NCBI GenBank assembly: GCA_020200235.1
Contig: JAIVJC010000134.1
Location: 1 to 64,000 of the forward strand
Length of the DNA stretch: 64,000 nt
From: Acidobacteriota bacterium
Lineage (GTDB): Bacteria; Acidobacteriota; Blastocatellia; Pyrinomonadales; Pyrinomonadaceae
Direction of reading: 5' to 3'
In this document: positions 1 through 8,823 of the stretch, in pieces
Numbering within the stretch: position 1 is the first letter of the stretch
Layout of the letters: the number at the start of each line of letters is the position of its first letter
Translations under genes and position numbers: made by a program
Notes under the pieces: generated by a model
The model's input: the letters and a program-made list of their open reading frames with translations, nothing else
What the model was told of the DNA's origin: nothing
Databases searched by the model: none

Positions 1-2
1 AG

Positions 3-677
3 AACGAGGATCGCCTCCACCGCCAGCGCTACTACGAGCTGGGGACCGACCTGATGATCTGGAAGATGCCCTCCTTCGAGCTGGAGAAGGAGAAGGCCGC
101 CGAGATGATGTCGAAGGCGAGGAAGTTCAAGGCGCTGATCCTCGACCTGCGCGGCAACCCCGGCGGCTACACCGAGACGCTGAAGCAGATGGTCGGCTGC
201 GTCTCGCCGAAGGACTTGAACGTCGGCGTGCTGAAGCGGCGCAAGGGCGACGAGCCCTTCGTGGCGAAGACGCGCGGCGCGGACAAGGTCTTCACGGGGC
301 AGCTCATCGTGCTCATCGACGGCGCGTCGGGCTCTGCCGCCGAGCTGTTCGCGCGCGTCGTGCAGTTGGAGAAACTCGGCACGGTCGTCGGCGACCGCTC
401 GGCGGGCGCGGTGATGCAGAGCAGGGTCTTCCCGTTCCAGATGGGCGCGGACACGGTCATCTTCTACGCGGCGAGCATCACGGACGCGGACATCGTCATG
501 GCGGACGGCAAGAGTCTGGAAGGCGCGGGCGTCGTGCCCGACAAGCTGATGCTCCCGACGGGCGCCGACCTGGCGGCGCAGCGCGACCCGGTTCTCGCCT
601 ACGCCGCCTCGCTCGCGGGCGTCAAGCTCGACCCCGAGAAGGCCGGCGCGATGTTCCCCGTCGAGTGGCGGAAGTAA
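3..677 (+). CDS. S41 family peptidase, C-terminal part (5' end outside window)
   Basis: The frame is open from base 3, so the start lies upstream of the window and only the C-terminal catalytic part is visible. It carries the S41 signature LDLRGNPGG (bases about 141-167) and the nucleophile region GSAAELFAR with a likely catalytic Ser. The block LGTVVGDRSAGAV follows where Ser/Lys-dyad members have their lysine; no lysine is present there, so it resembles the tricorn/IRBP-like S41 branch rather than classical CtpA. S41 enzymes cleave C-terminal regions of exported or misfolded proteins. The gene runs towards the RDD gene on the other strand, with a heptamer hairpin between. Family sure, substrate unknown. 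Confidence 0.85.
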   Translation, partial: NEDRLHRQRYYELGTDLMIWKMPSFELEKEKAAEMMSKARKFKALILDLRGNPGGYTETLKQMVGCVSPKDLNVGVLKRRKGDEPFVAKTRGADKVFTGQLIVLIDGASGSAAELFARVVQLEKLGTVVGDRSAGAVMQSRVFPFQMGADTVIFYAASITDADIVMADGKSLEGAGVVPDKLMLPTGADLAAQRDPVLAYAASLAGVKLDPEKAGAMFPVEWRK

Positions 678-681
678 AAGC

Positions 682-758
682 GAACGATGAACGCGGAACG
701 ATGAACGATGAACTGAAGGCAGTCGCTTTCACTTCATCGTTCATCGTTCCGCGTTCAT
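682..758. repeat. Heptamer inverted repeat A (GAACGAT class)
   Basis: The left arm has 7-bp units starting at 682, 689, 696, 703 and 710, consensus GAACGAT with variants GAACGCG and GAACTGA. Bases 687-714 are complementary to 731-758 at 26 of 28 positions, including the GAACGCG variant. The loop is 715-730. It lies between two convergent genes. Same unit class as the copies at 5797 and 47174. Confidence 0.85.
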
Positions 759-766
759 CTTTTTCT

Positions 767-1588
767 TTAGAGTCTGTGTTCGGCGCGGTAGCGTTGGAGG
801 AGTTCTTCGAGGAAGCCTTCGTAGGTGAAGGAGTCGCGGTCGAAGTCGGGGCGGAGCTTGTAGAGGATGGGCATCGAGACGCGCCAAGCCATCCACTGGC
901 GCACGCCGTCGCTGAAATCCCAGCGGCGGCGCAGGAACGTCTCGACCACCTCGATCTCGCGCTCCGTCATGGACGAGGTGTCGCCCGTGAAGACGACCGG
1001 CTTGAAGGCGCGGCGCATCGCCACGTCGGAAGTCGGCGCGCCGAAGACCGAGTCGAAGGTCGGCGCTTCCGCCTCGCGCTCCCTGACGACCACGGTCGCC
1101 GCGACGAAGTCGCCGACCCTCTGATCGCGGCTGCTCAAGAATACCGAGAGCAGCCCGACCGAGTAGAAGGGGAACGGCATCATGTCGAAGATGCGGACGA
1201 GGTTGCGCGCCGCCGCCTCCCAGAACGTGACGGGTCGCCCGTCCTCGCGGATCACGCGCAGGCGCAGCGCGCGCTTGCCCGGCGTCTGCCCGTGCCACAG
1301 CCACTCGAAGACGGCGAAGTAGCCCGACCAGATGAGGAACCACGCGAGGATGACGGCGGCGATAGCCCACTTCGGGGCTTCCGACATTTTGTCTTTGAAC
1401 TCCGACAGCAGCCCCACCCACTGGAGCACGGCGACGACCATCAGCATCAGGATCACCTGTATGGAATGGTCTGCCGCGCACGCGAGGAAGCGGTTGCCGA
1501 TGGACGCCAGCGCGAAGTGCAGCGGCACGCGCTCCGGCGTCTCGATGACCAGAATCTCTTCGTTGGCTGTGGCTGCTGCTGCTGACAT
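767..1588 (-). CDS. RDD family integral membrane protein
   Basis: A 273-residue protein with an acidic cytoplasmic N-terminus and the RDD pattern: GNRFLACAADHSI at about residues 31-43, then hydrophobic segments at about 43-62 and 73-92, the loop GQTPGKRALRLRVIREDG typical of the family, and RDQRVGDFVAATVVV in the second half. The C-terminal 90 residues are soluble. RDD proteins are poorly characterised multi-pass membrane proteins, some proposed to be transporters. It ends convergently with the S41 peptidase and follows the sulfatase on the same strand with a 12-bp gap, so the two may be co-transcribed. Membrane location is well supported; function is unknown. Confidence 0.85.
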   Translation of the reverse strand: MSAAAATANEEILVIETPERVPLHFALASIGNRFLACAADHSIQVILMLMVVAVLQWVGLLSEFKDKMSEAPKWAIAAVILAWFLIWSGYFAVFEWLWHGQTPGKRALRLRVIREDGRPVTFWEAAARNLVRIFDMMPFPFYSVGLLSVFLSSRDQRVGDFVAATVVVREREAEAPTFDSVFGAPTSDVAMRRAFKPVVFTGDTSSMTEREIEVVETFLRRRWDFSDGVRQWMAWRVSMPILYKLRPDFDRDSFTYEGFLEELLQRYRAEHRL

Positions 1589-1600
1589 CTCTCCCTAATC

Positions 1601-2983
1601 CTACTCGCCCCGGACTTTGCGCGGCAGCACCTGCCTGTCCCACCGCGCGAACTCCGCCTTCAACTGCTCGAACTCCCGCGCGCGCTCCTTCTTCAAGTCG
1701 CCGTTCTCCCTCACGTCCTGCGAGAGGTCGAAGAGGTATTCGTCCTGTCCGTCGTGCCAGTATTTCAAGTCGCCGCGTCGCACCGCGCTCTGCTTGAGGT
1801 GACGCCAGAAGAGCGTGCGCTCAGATCGCGCCGACGCGCCGCCGCCGCCTCGCATCGAGGGCAGCAGATCGATCCCGTCGAGACGGTGCCGCGGGTCGGG
1901 CGGCGTGCCCGTCGCCGAGAGGATCGTCGCCGTCCAGTCCATCGTGATCGCGACCTGCCCGGAGACGCGACCGGCGGGGACGACCCTGGGGAAGCGCACG
2001 ATCGCCGGGACGCGGATGCCGCCCTCGAGCAACTCGTCTTTGCCGCCCACGAAGGGCCAGTTGTAGGAGAAGCGCTCGCCGCCGTTATCGCTCGTGAAGA
2101 CGACGAGCGTGTCGCGCTCGACGCGCGCGTCGCGCAGCGCCTGCAGGGCACGACCGACGCCTGCGTCCATGCTCCGCATCATCTCCGCGTAAACTTTCAG
2201 AGAGCCCCCGCCGCGAAACTCGTCGAAGCCGCGCTTGGGCTTCCGCACGGACGCGGCATCATTGGGTCCCTCCCAGGGCCAGTGCGGCGCGTTGTAGTGG
2301 AGGCTCAGGTAGAAGGGGCGCGTGCGCGGCCGCCTGATGTATTCGACGGCGCGGTCGGTGAGCAGTTCCGTCAGGTAGCCGTTGCGCTCCGGCGGCACGG
2401 GCTGCTCGTTCTCGAAGAAGTCGGGCTCGCCGTTCGAGTCGTCGTGTGTGAAGAAGTCAGCCGCGCCGCTCATGATGCCGTAGAACTCGTCGAAGCCGCT
2501 CTTCAAGGGTCCGTACTTCGGCAGGTAGCCGAGGTGCCACTTGCCGACGAGCGCGGTCTCGTAGCCGTTCGCGCGCAAGAGCGACGCGACGGACGGGAAG
2601 GCGGGGTCGAGTCCGACCTTGCCCCCCTCCTGCTTCCTCCACGGCAGCGGCTCCATCAGCCCGACGGGGTGGCGCGCCGGGTACTGACCCGTCAGGAACG
2701 CGCAGCGCGTCGGCGTGCAGACGGGTGAGGCCGAGTAGGCTTGGGTGAAGCGCGCGCCTTCGGCGGCGAGACGATCAAGATTCGGCGTGCGGTAGTCGGG
2801 GCGACCGTAGCAACTGAGATCGCCCCAGCCGAGATCGTCCGCGAGGATGAAGAGCACGTTCGGGCGCGACGCGGGGCGCGGCTGAGCGGCGAGAGTTTTC
2901 GCCGCACCGGCGGCGAGCGTGCCCGCGACCGCGGCTCCTAAAAATTCGCGGCGGTTAATCACCTTCGTCTCTCGTTTTCTCAT
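1601..2983 (-). CDS. Sulfatase, arylsulfatase A type, Tat-exported
   Basis: A 460-residue sulfatase. The N-terminus has a twin-arginine signal (NRREFLGAAVAG) followed by Ala-rich sequence. The core starts with PNVLFILADDLGWGD (metal-binding Asp pair, residues 49-50) and has the formylglycine motif CTPTR with Cys89 as the residue converted to the catalytic aldehyde. GKWHLG and FTSDNGG blocks follow. It should hydrolyse sulfate esters in the periplasm, perhaps on polysaccharides. The start at 2983 is chosen because GGAGGG lies a few bases upstream and the Tat signal begins there. The reading frame continues upstream for 27 codons into an unrelated SnoaL-like fragment. No sulfatase-maturing enzyme is in the window. 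Confidence 0.9.
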   Translation of the reverse strand: MRKRETKVINRREFLGAAVAGTLAAGAAKTLAAQPRPASRPNVLFILADDLGWGDLSCYGRPDYRTPNLDRLAAEGARFTQAYSASPVCTPTRCAFLTGQYPARHPVGLMEPLPWRKQEGGKVGLDPAFPSVASLLRANGYETALVGKWHLGYLPKYGPLKSGFDEFYGIMSGAADFFTHDDSNGEPDFFENEQPVPPERNGYLTELLTDRAVEYIRRPRTRPFYLSLHYNAPHWPWEGPNDAASVRKPKRGFDEFRGGGSLKVYAEMMRSMDAGVGRALQALRDARVERDTLVVFTSDNGGERFSYNWPFVGGKDELLEGGIRVPAIVRFPRVVPAGRVSGQVAITMDWTATILSATGTPPDPRHRLDGIDLLPSMRGGGGASARSERTLFWRHLKQSAVRRGDLKYWHDGQDEYLFDLSQDVRENGDLKKERAREFEQLKAEFARWDRQVLPRKVRGE

Positions 2984-3064
2984 GAGCCCTCCGGAGTCGC
3001 GCCCTTTGTTCCATGTCTCCTCGAACCAGCTGCGGATTGACGCCTTGTTATCTTCAGCGAGCAA
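2984..3064 (-). pseudogene. 5' fragment of a SnoaL/NTF2-like gene
   Basis: In frame with and directly upstream of the sulfatase are 27 codons starting at an ATG at 3064. The peptide reads MLAEDNKASIRSWFEETWNK and a few more residues, which resembles the first helix of SnoaL-like proteins. The rest of such a domain (about 100 residues) is missing, and the sulfatase ribosome-binding site follows at once. I read it as the broken start of a lost gene rather than a sulfatase extension. The assignment rests on one short helix. Confidence 0.45.
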
Positions 3065-3087
3065 TTCTTTTACCAGAGATGGACGAG

Positions 3088-4261
<1,174 letters not shown>

Positions 4262-4263
4262 TC

Positions 4264-4988
4264 CTAAAGGCTGAGTTCGTACTTGCCGCGGTGTCTGGCG
4301 AAGAAGCGTTCGATGAAGTCGATGGCTTCCGCGGGGCCGAGGGAGTGGAGGATGTCCACGTCGAGGTTGGAGGAGAACTTCTTGCGGCGGTCGGGGCGCT
4401 CCAGGTAGCCGCGCCGGTAAATCTCGGCGACGCCCTCAACTTGCGCGCCCGCGATCTCTTTCGGGGCGAGGAAGGCGTTGTTGTATTCCAGCTCGAGGAT
4501 CGTGTAGCCGTGGCGCGCGCACAGTTCAGCCAGACTCTGGATGCTGTAGCCGTAGAAGTGGTGGCGCAGGCGGAAGTGCGGGTCGTACTCGACGTGGAAG
4601 CGGACGGGCGGCGGTATCTTCTCGTTGATCTCCGTGACGACGAGGCGCGGGCGAAAGTCCTTGAGCAGCACGTCGAGCACGAGGTAGTCGTAGCTGTCGA
4701 TGTCGAGGCTGAGCACGTCGAACTCGCGCCCGACGCCGTGCTCGCGCAGCAGCCGCGTGACCGTCTTCGGCGTCACGCGCGCGCGCACCGCCTCGACGTG
4801 CGGGAACGGCTCGTAGGATTTGACGAGCCTCGCCGCACGGCGCGCGGCAGCAGCGCGTCCACGTACCCGCGCAGAATCCGCTCCTCGCCGAAGTTCGAGA
4901 AGCCGCTCTTCTTGAGCAGGAGCTTGGCGCGGTGCAGCCCGTGATCGAGCTGCTGCAGGTATGGTCGTGTGGCTTCGGCTACTTTCAC
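4264..4988 (-). pseudogene. FkbM-like SAM methyltransferase, frameshifted with internal deletion
   Basis: The N-terminal part (ATG at 4988) reads to SNFGEERILRGYVDALLP. The rest continues in another frame from about 4845 with ARLVKSYEPFP, FDVLSLDIDSYDYLV, VVTEINEKIPPPVRFHV and ends at 4264. Proteins of this kind normally have a glycine-rich SAM-binding segment (a VDIGAGDG-like motif) between these parts; it is absent, which suggests about 40 residues are missing together with a frame change. An intact version would methylate a sugar or small molecule. The substrate is unknown and the FkbM-like label is tentative. Confidence 0.6.
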
Positions 4989-5109
4989 TGGTCCGGGGGG
5001 TGCCGCGCGGCAGTCGGGGGGCGGCGCAGAGCGAGATATTCCGACTTGTGGGCGTCGCTGTCAAACGATTGCGGCGCGCGCCGCGGGGAACTAGGGGAGG
5101 TCGCCGCCG

Positions 5110-5748
5110 CTAAACGTCCGAACGGAGAGCCGCCCCGCGCCGGACGACGCGGCGACCCGCGAGCTCGTAGTCGCCGGAGAGGACGAGCGCGACCGCCTCG
5201 GCGTAAGCCTCGTGCTCTTGCGTGAGGATGCGCGCGGCGAGCGTCGCGGGCGTGTCGTCGTCTTTGAGGGCGACGACGCGCTGCGCGATGATCGCGCCGC
5301 CGTCCAGGGTCTCGTCGACGAAGTGGACGGTGCAGCCGGAAAACTTCACGCCGTGCTCTATCGCCTGCCGCTGCGCGTCGAGACCGGGGAAGGCGGGGAG
5401 CAAGGAAGGGTGAATGTTGAGGATGCGACCGCTGAGCGCCCCGACGAAGGCGGGCGAGAGCAGGCGCATGAACCCGGCGAGGCAGACGAGATCGATCTCC
5501 CTCTCCGTCAACGCCGCGACGATCTCGCGCTCGTGCTCCTCGCGCGCGCGCCCCAGGCGTTCGACGGCGAGCGTCTCGATGCCGCGCTCCGACGCGAGGG
5601 AGCGACCCGGCGCGTCCGCCCGGTCGCTCAGGACGAGGGCGATCTCGGCGCCGGGGACGCGACCGTCGGCGACCGCCGCGGCGAGCGCTACCATGTTCGA
5701 GCCGCGCCCGGAGATGAGGACGGCGAGTTTTTTGCGTTCGTGATTCAA
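5110..5748 (-). CDS. purN: Phosphoribosylglycinamide formyltransferase
   Basis: PurN transfers a formyl group from 10-formyl-THF to GAR, third step of purine synthesis. The sequence starts KKLAVLISGRGSNM (phosphate-binding loop), has AGFMRLLSPAFV, the catalytic ILNIHPSLLPAFPG block (Asn and His) and VHFVDETLDGGAIIAQ with the catalytic Asp. The length of about 212 residues is normal. The start is uncertain: a TTG at 5748 is the nearest workable codon. An ATG at 5883 in the same frame lies inside a heptamer hairpin and would add 45 low-complexity residues, so I reject it. purM and purF lie upstream on the same strand. Confidence 0.88.
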   Translation of the reverse strand: MNHERKKLAVLISGRGSNMVALAAAVADGRVPGAEIALVLSDRADAPGRSLASERGIETLAVERLGRAREEHEREIVAALTEREIDLVCLAGFMRLLSPAFVGALSGRILNIHPSLLPAFPGLDAQRQAIEHGVKFSGCTVHFVDETLDGGAIIAQRVVALKDDDTPATLAARILTQEHEAYAEAVALVLSGDYELAGRRVVRRGAALRSDV

Positions 5749-5783
5749 CTCATTTTTGCGTTCGTGACTCAACTCAGTTGAGT
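5729..5783. repeat. 24-bp tandem duplication and palindrome at the 5' end of purN
   Basis: Bases 5729-5752 and 5753-5776 are two copies of a 24-bp unit differing at one position. They run into a perfect 17-base palindrome, ACTCAACT-C-AGTTGAGT, at 5767-5783. If translated, the copies give two near-identical eight-residue stretches before the purN core. They overlap the likely purN start and lie just next to heptamer element C. Confidence 0.75.
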
Positions 5784-5796
5784 GGCGGGAGCGTTT

Positions 5797-5934
5797 GATT
5801 CGCCGCCGCAGGCGCAGAGGACGAACCCAACGATGAAGTAGGAACGATGAACGATGAACTGAAGGCGAGTGTCTTAACTTCATCGTTCATCGTTCATGCT
5901 TCATCGTTCTTCCATGCGCCTGCGGCGGCGAGTC
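5797..5934. repeat. Heptamer inverted repeat C with extra outer arms (GAACGAT class)
   Basis: The inner arms 5829-5860 and 5877-5908 are built of GAACGAT-type heptamers and pair with about five mismatches; the loop is 5861-5876. Outside them, 5797-5817 pairs with 5915-5934 through a GC-rich block containing CGCCGCCGCAGGCGCA. The copy therefore has two nested stems, only the inner one heptameric. It separates the secreted-protein pseudogene from purN. Confidence 0.8.
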
Positions 5935-5975
5935 TTGAGGTTTCCTGATCTCTCAACCTTGCCGCGGGGTCGTCG

Positions 5976-7161
5976 TCACTTGCGAACCTTCGCGAGCACG
6001 GCTTGCGCCTCTTTGCGGAGCGCGGCGTTTAAAGAAACGTCCGCGCCGCCGTCCTCCTTCGCGGAGGCGGCGGCTTGCGTGGGCGCTCCGCCCGCGACGG
6101 GCACGAGCGTGTAGTCGAGCTTCGCCTCGAAGCGATCCGCCCCGCTCGTCGCTCCCGTAGCGCGACCGAGCAAGCCGCCGATCTTGTTCGCGGTCGATTG
6201 CTTGAGCCCGCTTACGTCCGTGAAGAGCACGTAGTCGCAGTCCTTCTGCTTCGCTTCGGCTTGCGCCGCGTCGGGCGCGGTCTCGTCGAGCGGGATCGCC
6301 TCGACGCCGCCCCCCGAGATCGCCGCGATCAGCGTAACGCGCAGGTTGCCAGCGTCGAGCGACTGCGTCGTCTTGTTGCCGACGCGCACGACCCCGACGC
6401 GGATCGCGCCCGGCTGCTTCGCGCCCAAAGCCGCGGGCGTGTTCATCCCCCCGCGATCGTTGGCGTTTGGTTGCGTGCTGCTCGCGCCGCTCTCGTCGTT
6501 GCTGTTGTCGCGGTTGGCGCGCTGCATCGCCTGCATCATCCCCGCCATGTCGTAAAGCTCCTGCGGGTTCTGCGTCTCGGTGTAGCCGGCGGGCACGTCG
6601 AAGAGCGCGGCGTCGAGCGTGGCGCGCGAGAGCGAGACCACCTCCTGCGTCATCTCCGTCTGGACTTTGCCGTCCGTGCCGTAGAAGCGCGTGGTGACGA
6701 GCACGGGGTAGCCGAGCTTGGCGGTCCCGACGCGGCGGAAGCGCATCGTGTCCTGACAGCCCCCCGCCGGCTGCTGCGGCGTCTGGCGCGACACGGGACG
6801 CTGGTTCATCAGGCACTCGAAGTTGAATTCGAGATCGATGTACCAGCCGTCGGTCTCGTAAGCCGTGTCGTTTTTGTCGCAGGCGTCGGGCGAGTGCTCC
6901 GTGCGCGACTTCATGATGATGTGGCGCGCGGTGTAGCCGAACATCTGTTTGCGCTCGCCCGTGTCGGTCAGCGTCTGGACGTAGGTGACGACGCCGCCGC
7001 GCGTCGGACGAGTGGCGGGCCGTTTCCATGGCGCGACCTTCCGCGCCCGCCTGACCGCCGAACGTCATGCGCTGCTTGATGCGGATGTCGGCGCGCGCCG
7101 CCCCCGCCGCGCAGGCGAGGACGAGCGCTGCCGAGATGAGACTCAAAAGTTGACGACGCAT
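5976..7161 (-). pseudogene. Secreted protein of unknown function, frameshifted near the N-terminus
   Basis: An ATG at 7161 opens a clear signal peptide (LLSLISAALVLACAAGAARA) followed by IRIKQRMTFGGQ. After about 45 codons the frame changes: the sequence resumes at WKRPATRPTRGGVVTYVQTL (about 7060-7000), then ERKQMFGYTARHI, ETDGWYIDLEFNFECLMNQR, and runs intact to 5976. A conserved-looking stretch seems to be missing at the switch, as in tyrS and the methyltransferase. The C-terminal third is a separate-looking domain ending VRK. I do not recognise the family. It looks periplasmic, and the intact version may be an outer-membrane-associated protein. Confidence 0.6.
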
Positions 7162-7266
7162 TTCATTTACTCCTTAGTTGGGATTTAAGTGTTTCCTCGC
7201 GCGGCGCGCGCGGCGGCGACTTCGGCGCCCCCGGGAAGCTAACGCGCGAAGCGGCGCGGAAAAAGA

Positions 7267-8301
7267 TCAGACGAGCCGCACGTCCCTCTCGCCCGCGACG
7301 GCGCGACCGATCTCGAAACATTTCTCGCCGCGCGCTTCGACGTGCGACTTGATCGCCCGGACATCCGACTCCGCGCAGACGACGACCATGCCGACGCCCA
7401 TGTTGAACGTGCGGTACATCTCTCGCTCCGAGACGTTGCCGAGTCGCTGCATGAGATCGAAAACGGGCAGCACCTGCCACGAGCCCAGTTTGATCTCGAC
7501 GCCCACGCCTTCGGGCAGGATGCGCGGGACGTTTTCCAGGAGCCCGCCGCCCGTGATGTGCGCGAGCCCTTTGATCAACCCACGGTCGAGTAAGTCTTCG
7601 AGCGGGCGCAGGTAGCTCGCGTGCGGTTGCAGCAGAGCCTCGCCGGCGGTCATGCCGAGTTCCGCGAGGGGCGTCTCCGCGCGGTAGTCCGCGACCTCGA
7701 AGAAGAGTTTGCGCGCGAGCGAGTAGCCGTTCGTGTGCAGCCCCACGGACGGGAGCGCCAGCACCGCGTCGCCCGCTTCGATCCGCTTGCCGTCGATGAC
7801 ATTCTCGCGATCCACGACGCCGACGATGAAGCCCGCGATGTCGTACTCGCCCTCCGAGTAGAAGCCCGGCATCTCCGCGGTCTCGCCGCCCAGCAGCACG
7901 CAGCCGTTCTCGCGGCAGCCGCGCGCGCAGCCTTCGACGACCGCGGCGACGACCTCGGGCGAGAGCTTGCCCGTGGCGACGTAGTCGAGGAAGAAGAGCG
8001 GGCGCGCGCCCTGCACGAGGATGTCGTTGACGCAGTGGTTGACGAGGTCGCGCCCCACGGTGTCGTGAACATTGGTCTCGAAGGCGATCTTCAGCTTCGT
8101 GCCGACGCCGTCCGCCGAGGCGACGAGGACGGGCTGGCGCATCTGCGGAAAAGCGCCGTCGAACATCCCGCCGAAGCTGCCGATCTCGGAGAGCGTGCGC
8201 GCGTTGAAGGTCGTGCGCGCGGATTCGCGGATGCGCTCGACCGCCGCGTTAGCCGCGTCGATGGAGACGCCCGCGTCGGAGTAGGTGATCGATTTAGTCA
8301 T
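7267..8301 (-). CDS. purM: Phosphoribosylformylglycinamidine cyclo-ligase
   Basis: The 344-residue protein is full length for AIR synthetase, which closes the imidazole ring of FGAM with ATP. Seen motifs are YSDAGVSIDA at the N-terminus, ADGVGTKLKIA, HCVNDILVQGARPLFFLDY, CVLLGGETAEMPGFY, LPSVGLHTNGYSLAR and HITGGGLLENVPRILP. The ATG at 8301 is directly preceded by heptamer repeat D; no Shine-Dalgarno sequence is seen in the bases upstream. It lies in a minus-strand run with purF and purN, which supports the pathway role. Confidence 0.97.
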   Translation of the reverse strand: MTKSITYSDAGVSIDAANAAVERIRESARTTFNARTLSEIGSFGGMFDGAFPQMRQPVLVASADGVGTKLKIAFETNVHDTVGRDLVNHCVNDILVQGARPLFFLDYVATGKLSPEVVAAVVEGCARGCRENGCVLLGGETAEMPGFYSEGEYDIAGFIVGVVDRENVIDGKRIEAGDAVLALPSVGLHTNGYSLARKLFFEVADYRAETPLAELGMTAGEALLQPHASYLRPLEDLLDRGLIKGLAHITGGGLLENVPRILPEGVGVEIKLGSWQVLPVFDLMQRLGNVSEREMYRTFNMGVGMVVVCAESDVRAIKSHVEARGEKCFEIGRAVAGERDVRLV

Positions 8302-8414
8302 GTCCGTGGTCAGTCGTCCGTGGTCAGTTGTTTGTCATCTCGCAACTCGTCAGGTCTCCTCGCGGTTCGTTATTGACCGAGAACAACGGACGACTGACAA
8401 CGGACAACTGACTG
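8302..8414. repeat. Heptamer inverted repeat D (GTCCGTG / GTCAGTT class)
   Basis: 7-bp units start at 8302, 8309, 8316, 8323 and 8330. Bases 8302-8324 pair with 8383-8405 at 21 of 23 positions, and further units continue to about 8414. The loop is about 58 bases. The left arm begins at the base next to the purM start codon and the right arm ends near the stop of the DUF3006 gene, so the element fills the whole intergenic space. Same class as the copies at 12939 and 19316. Confidence 0.85.
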
Positions 8415-8416
8415 CT

Positions 8417-8791
8417 TCACAGTTTGAAATCCTTCTTACCCTCCGTGCCGCTCAGTTTTTCCAGGCGCTCCTGCATCTTCTTGACGCGGTTTTCCGTGGA
8501 GGCGCGCGCCTTGCGGTCGAGGGACGCTTTGGTGAGCGTGCGCGCGCTCGGCTCGCCGTCGAAGGTGAGTCGCAGGTGGTCGCCGTCGGACGTGCCTTCG
8601 GGGAGGTGCGCGAGCGGCACGTCGAGCGTGGACTCGCGCCCTTCGACGCTGACGACGGCGATTCGGCCGTCCTCCACGCGGTCGACGACGGCGCGCACCT
8701 CGCCGCCCTGCGACTCGTCTTCGCGCGCCCCTTTTTTCTTCCCGCCTTTACGCGCGCCTTCGTGCGCGTCGTCGTCGTCAACCTTCGTCAT
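8417..8791 (-). CDS. DUF3006-like small protein
   Basis: A 124-residue protein. The first 35 residues are very charged (DDDDAHEG, GGKKKGARED). The core VRAVVDRVEDGRIAVVSVEG followed by VPLAHLPEGTSDGDHLRLTFDG matches the small beta-rich DUF3006 pattern. The C-terminus is a basic helix. DUF3006 genes are often found next to ComEC/Rec2-like metallo-beta-lactamase hydrolases, and here such a gene ends 32 bp upstream on the same strand. The ATG at 8791 is chosen over an in-frame start at 8944, which would overlap the hydrolase gene. Molecular role unknown. Confidence 0.7.
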   Translation of the reverse strand: MTKVDDDDAHEGARKGGKKKGAREDESQGGEVRAVVDRVEDGRIAVVSVEGRESTLDVPLAHLPEGTSDGDHLRLTFDGEPSARTLTKASLDRKARASTENRVKKMQERLEKLSGTEGKKDFKL

Positions 8792-8823
8792 GCGTCTCAC
8801 CCCCCTGAGCGCCCCTGCCGGAA

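Noticed and set aside
682-758. Heptamer hairpins as ordinary Rho-independent terminators
   Set aside because: Most lack a T-run, many lie upstream of starts rather than after stops, and the 7-bp periodicity is not needed for termination.
1754-2728. Long open frames antisense to the sulfatase and other high-G+C genes
   Set aside because: They are shadows of real genes in G+C-rich DNA, with Arg/Ala-rich sequence and no recognisable motifs.
2984-3064. 27-residue extension as the true N-terminus of the sulfatase
   Set aside because: A good Shine-Dalgarno sequence and a complete Tat signal begin at 2983, and the extension looks like a SnoaL first helix.
5749-5883. In-frame extension of purN up to ATG 5883
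   Set aside because: The added 45 residues are low-complexity, come from the 24-bp repeat and the heptamer hairpin, and do not belong to the PurN fold.
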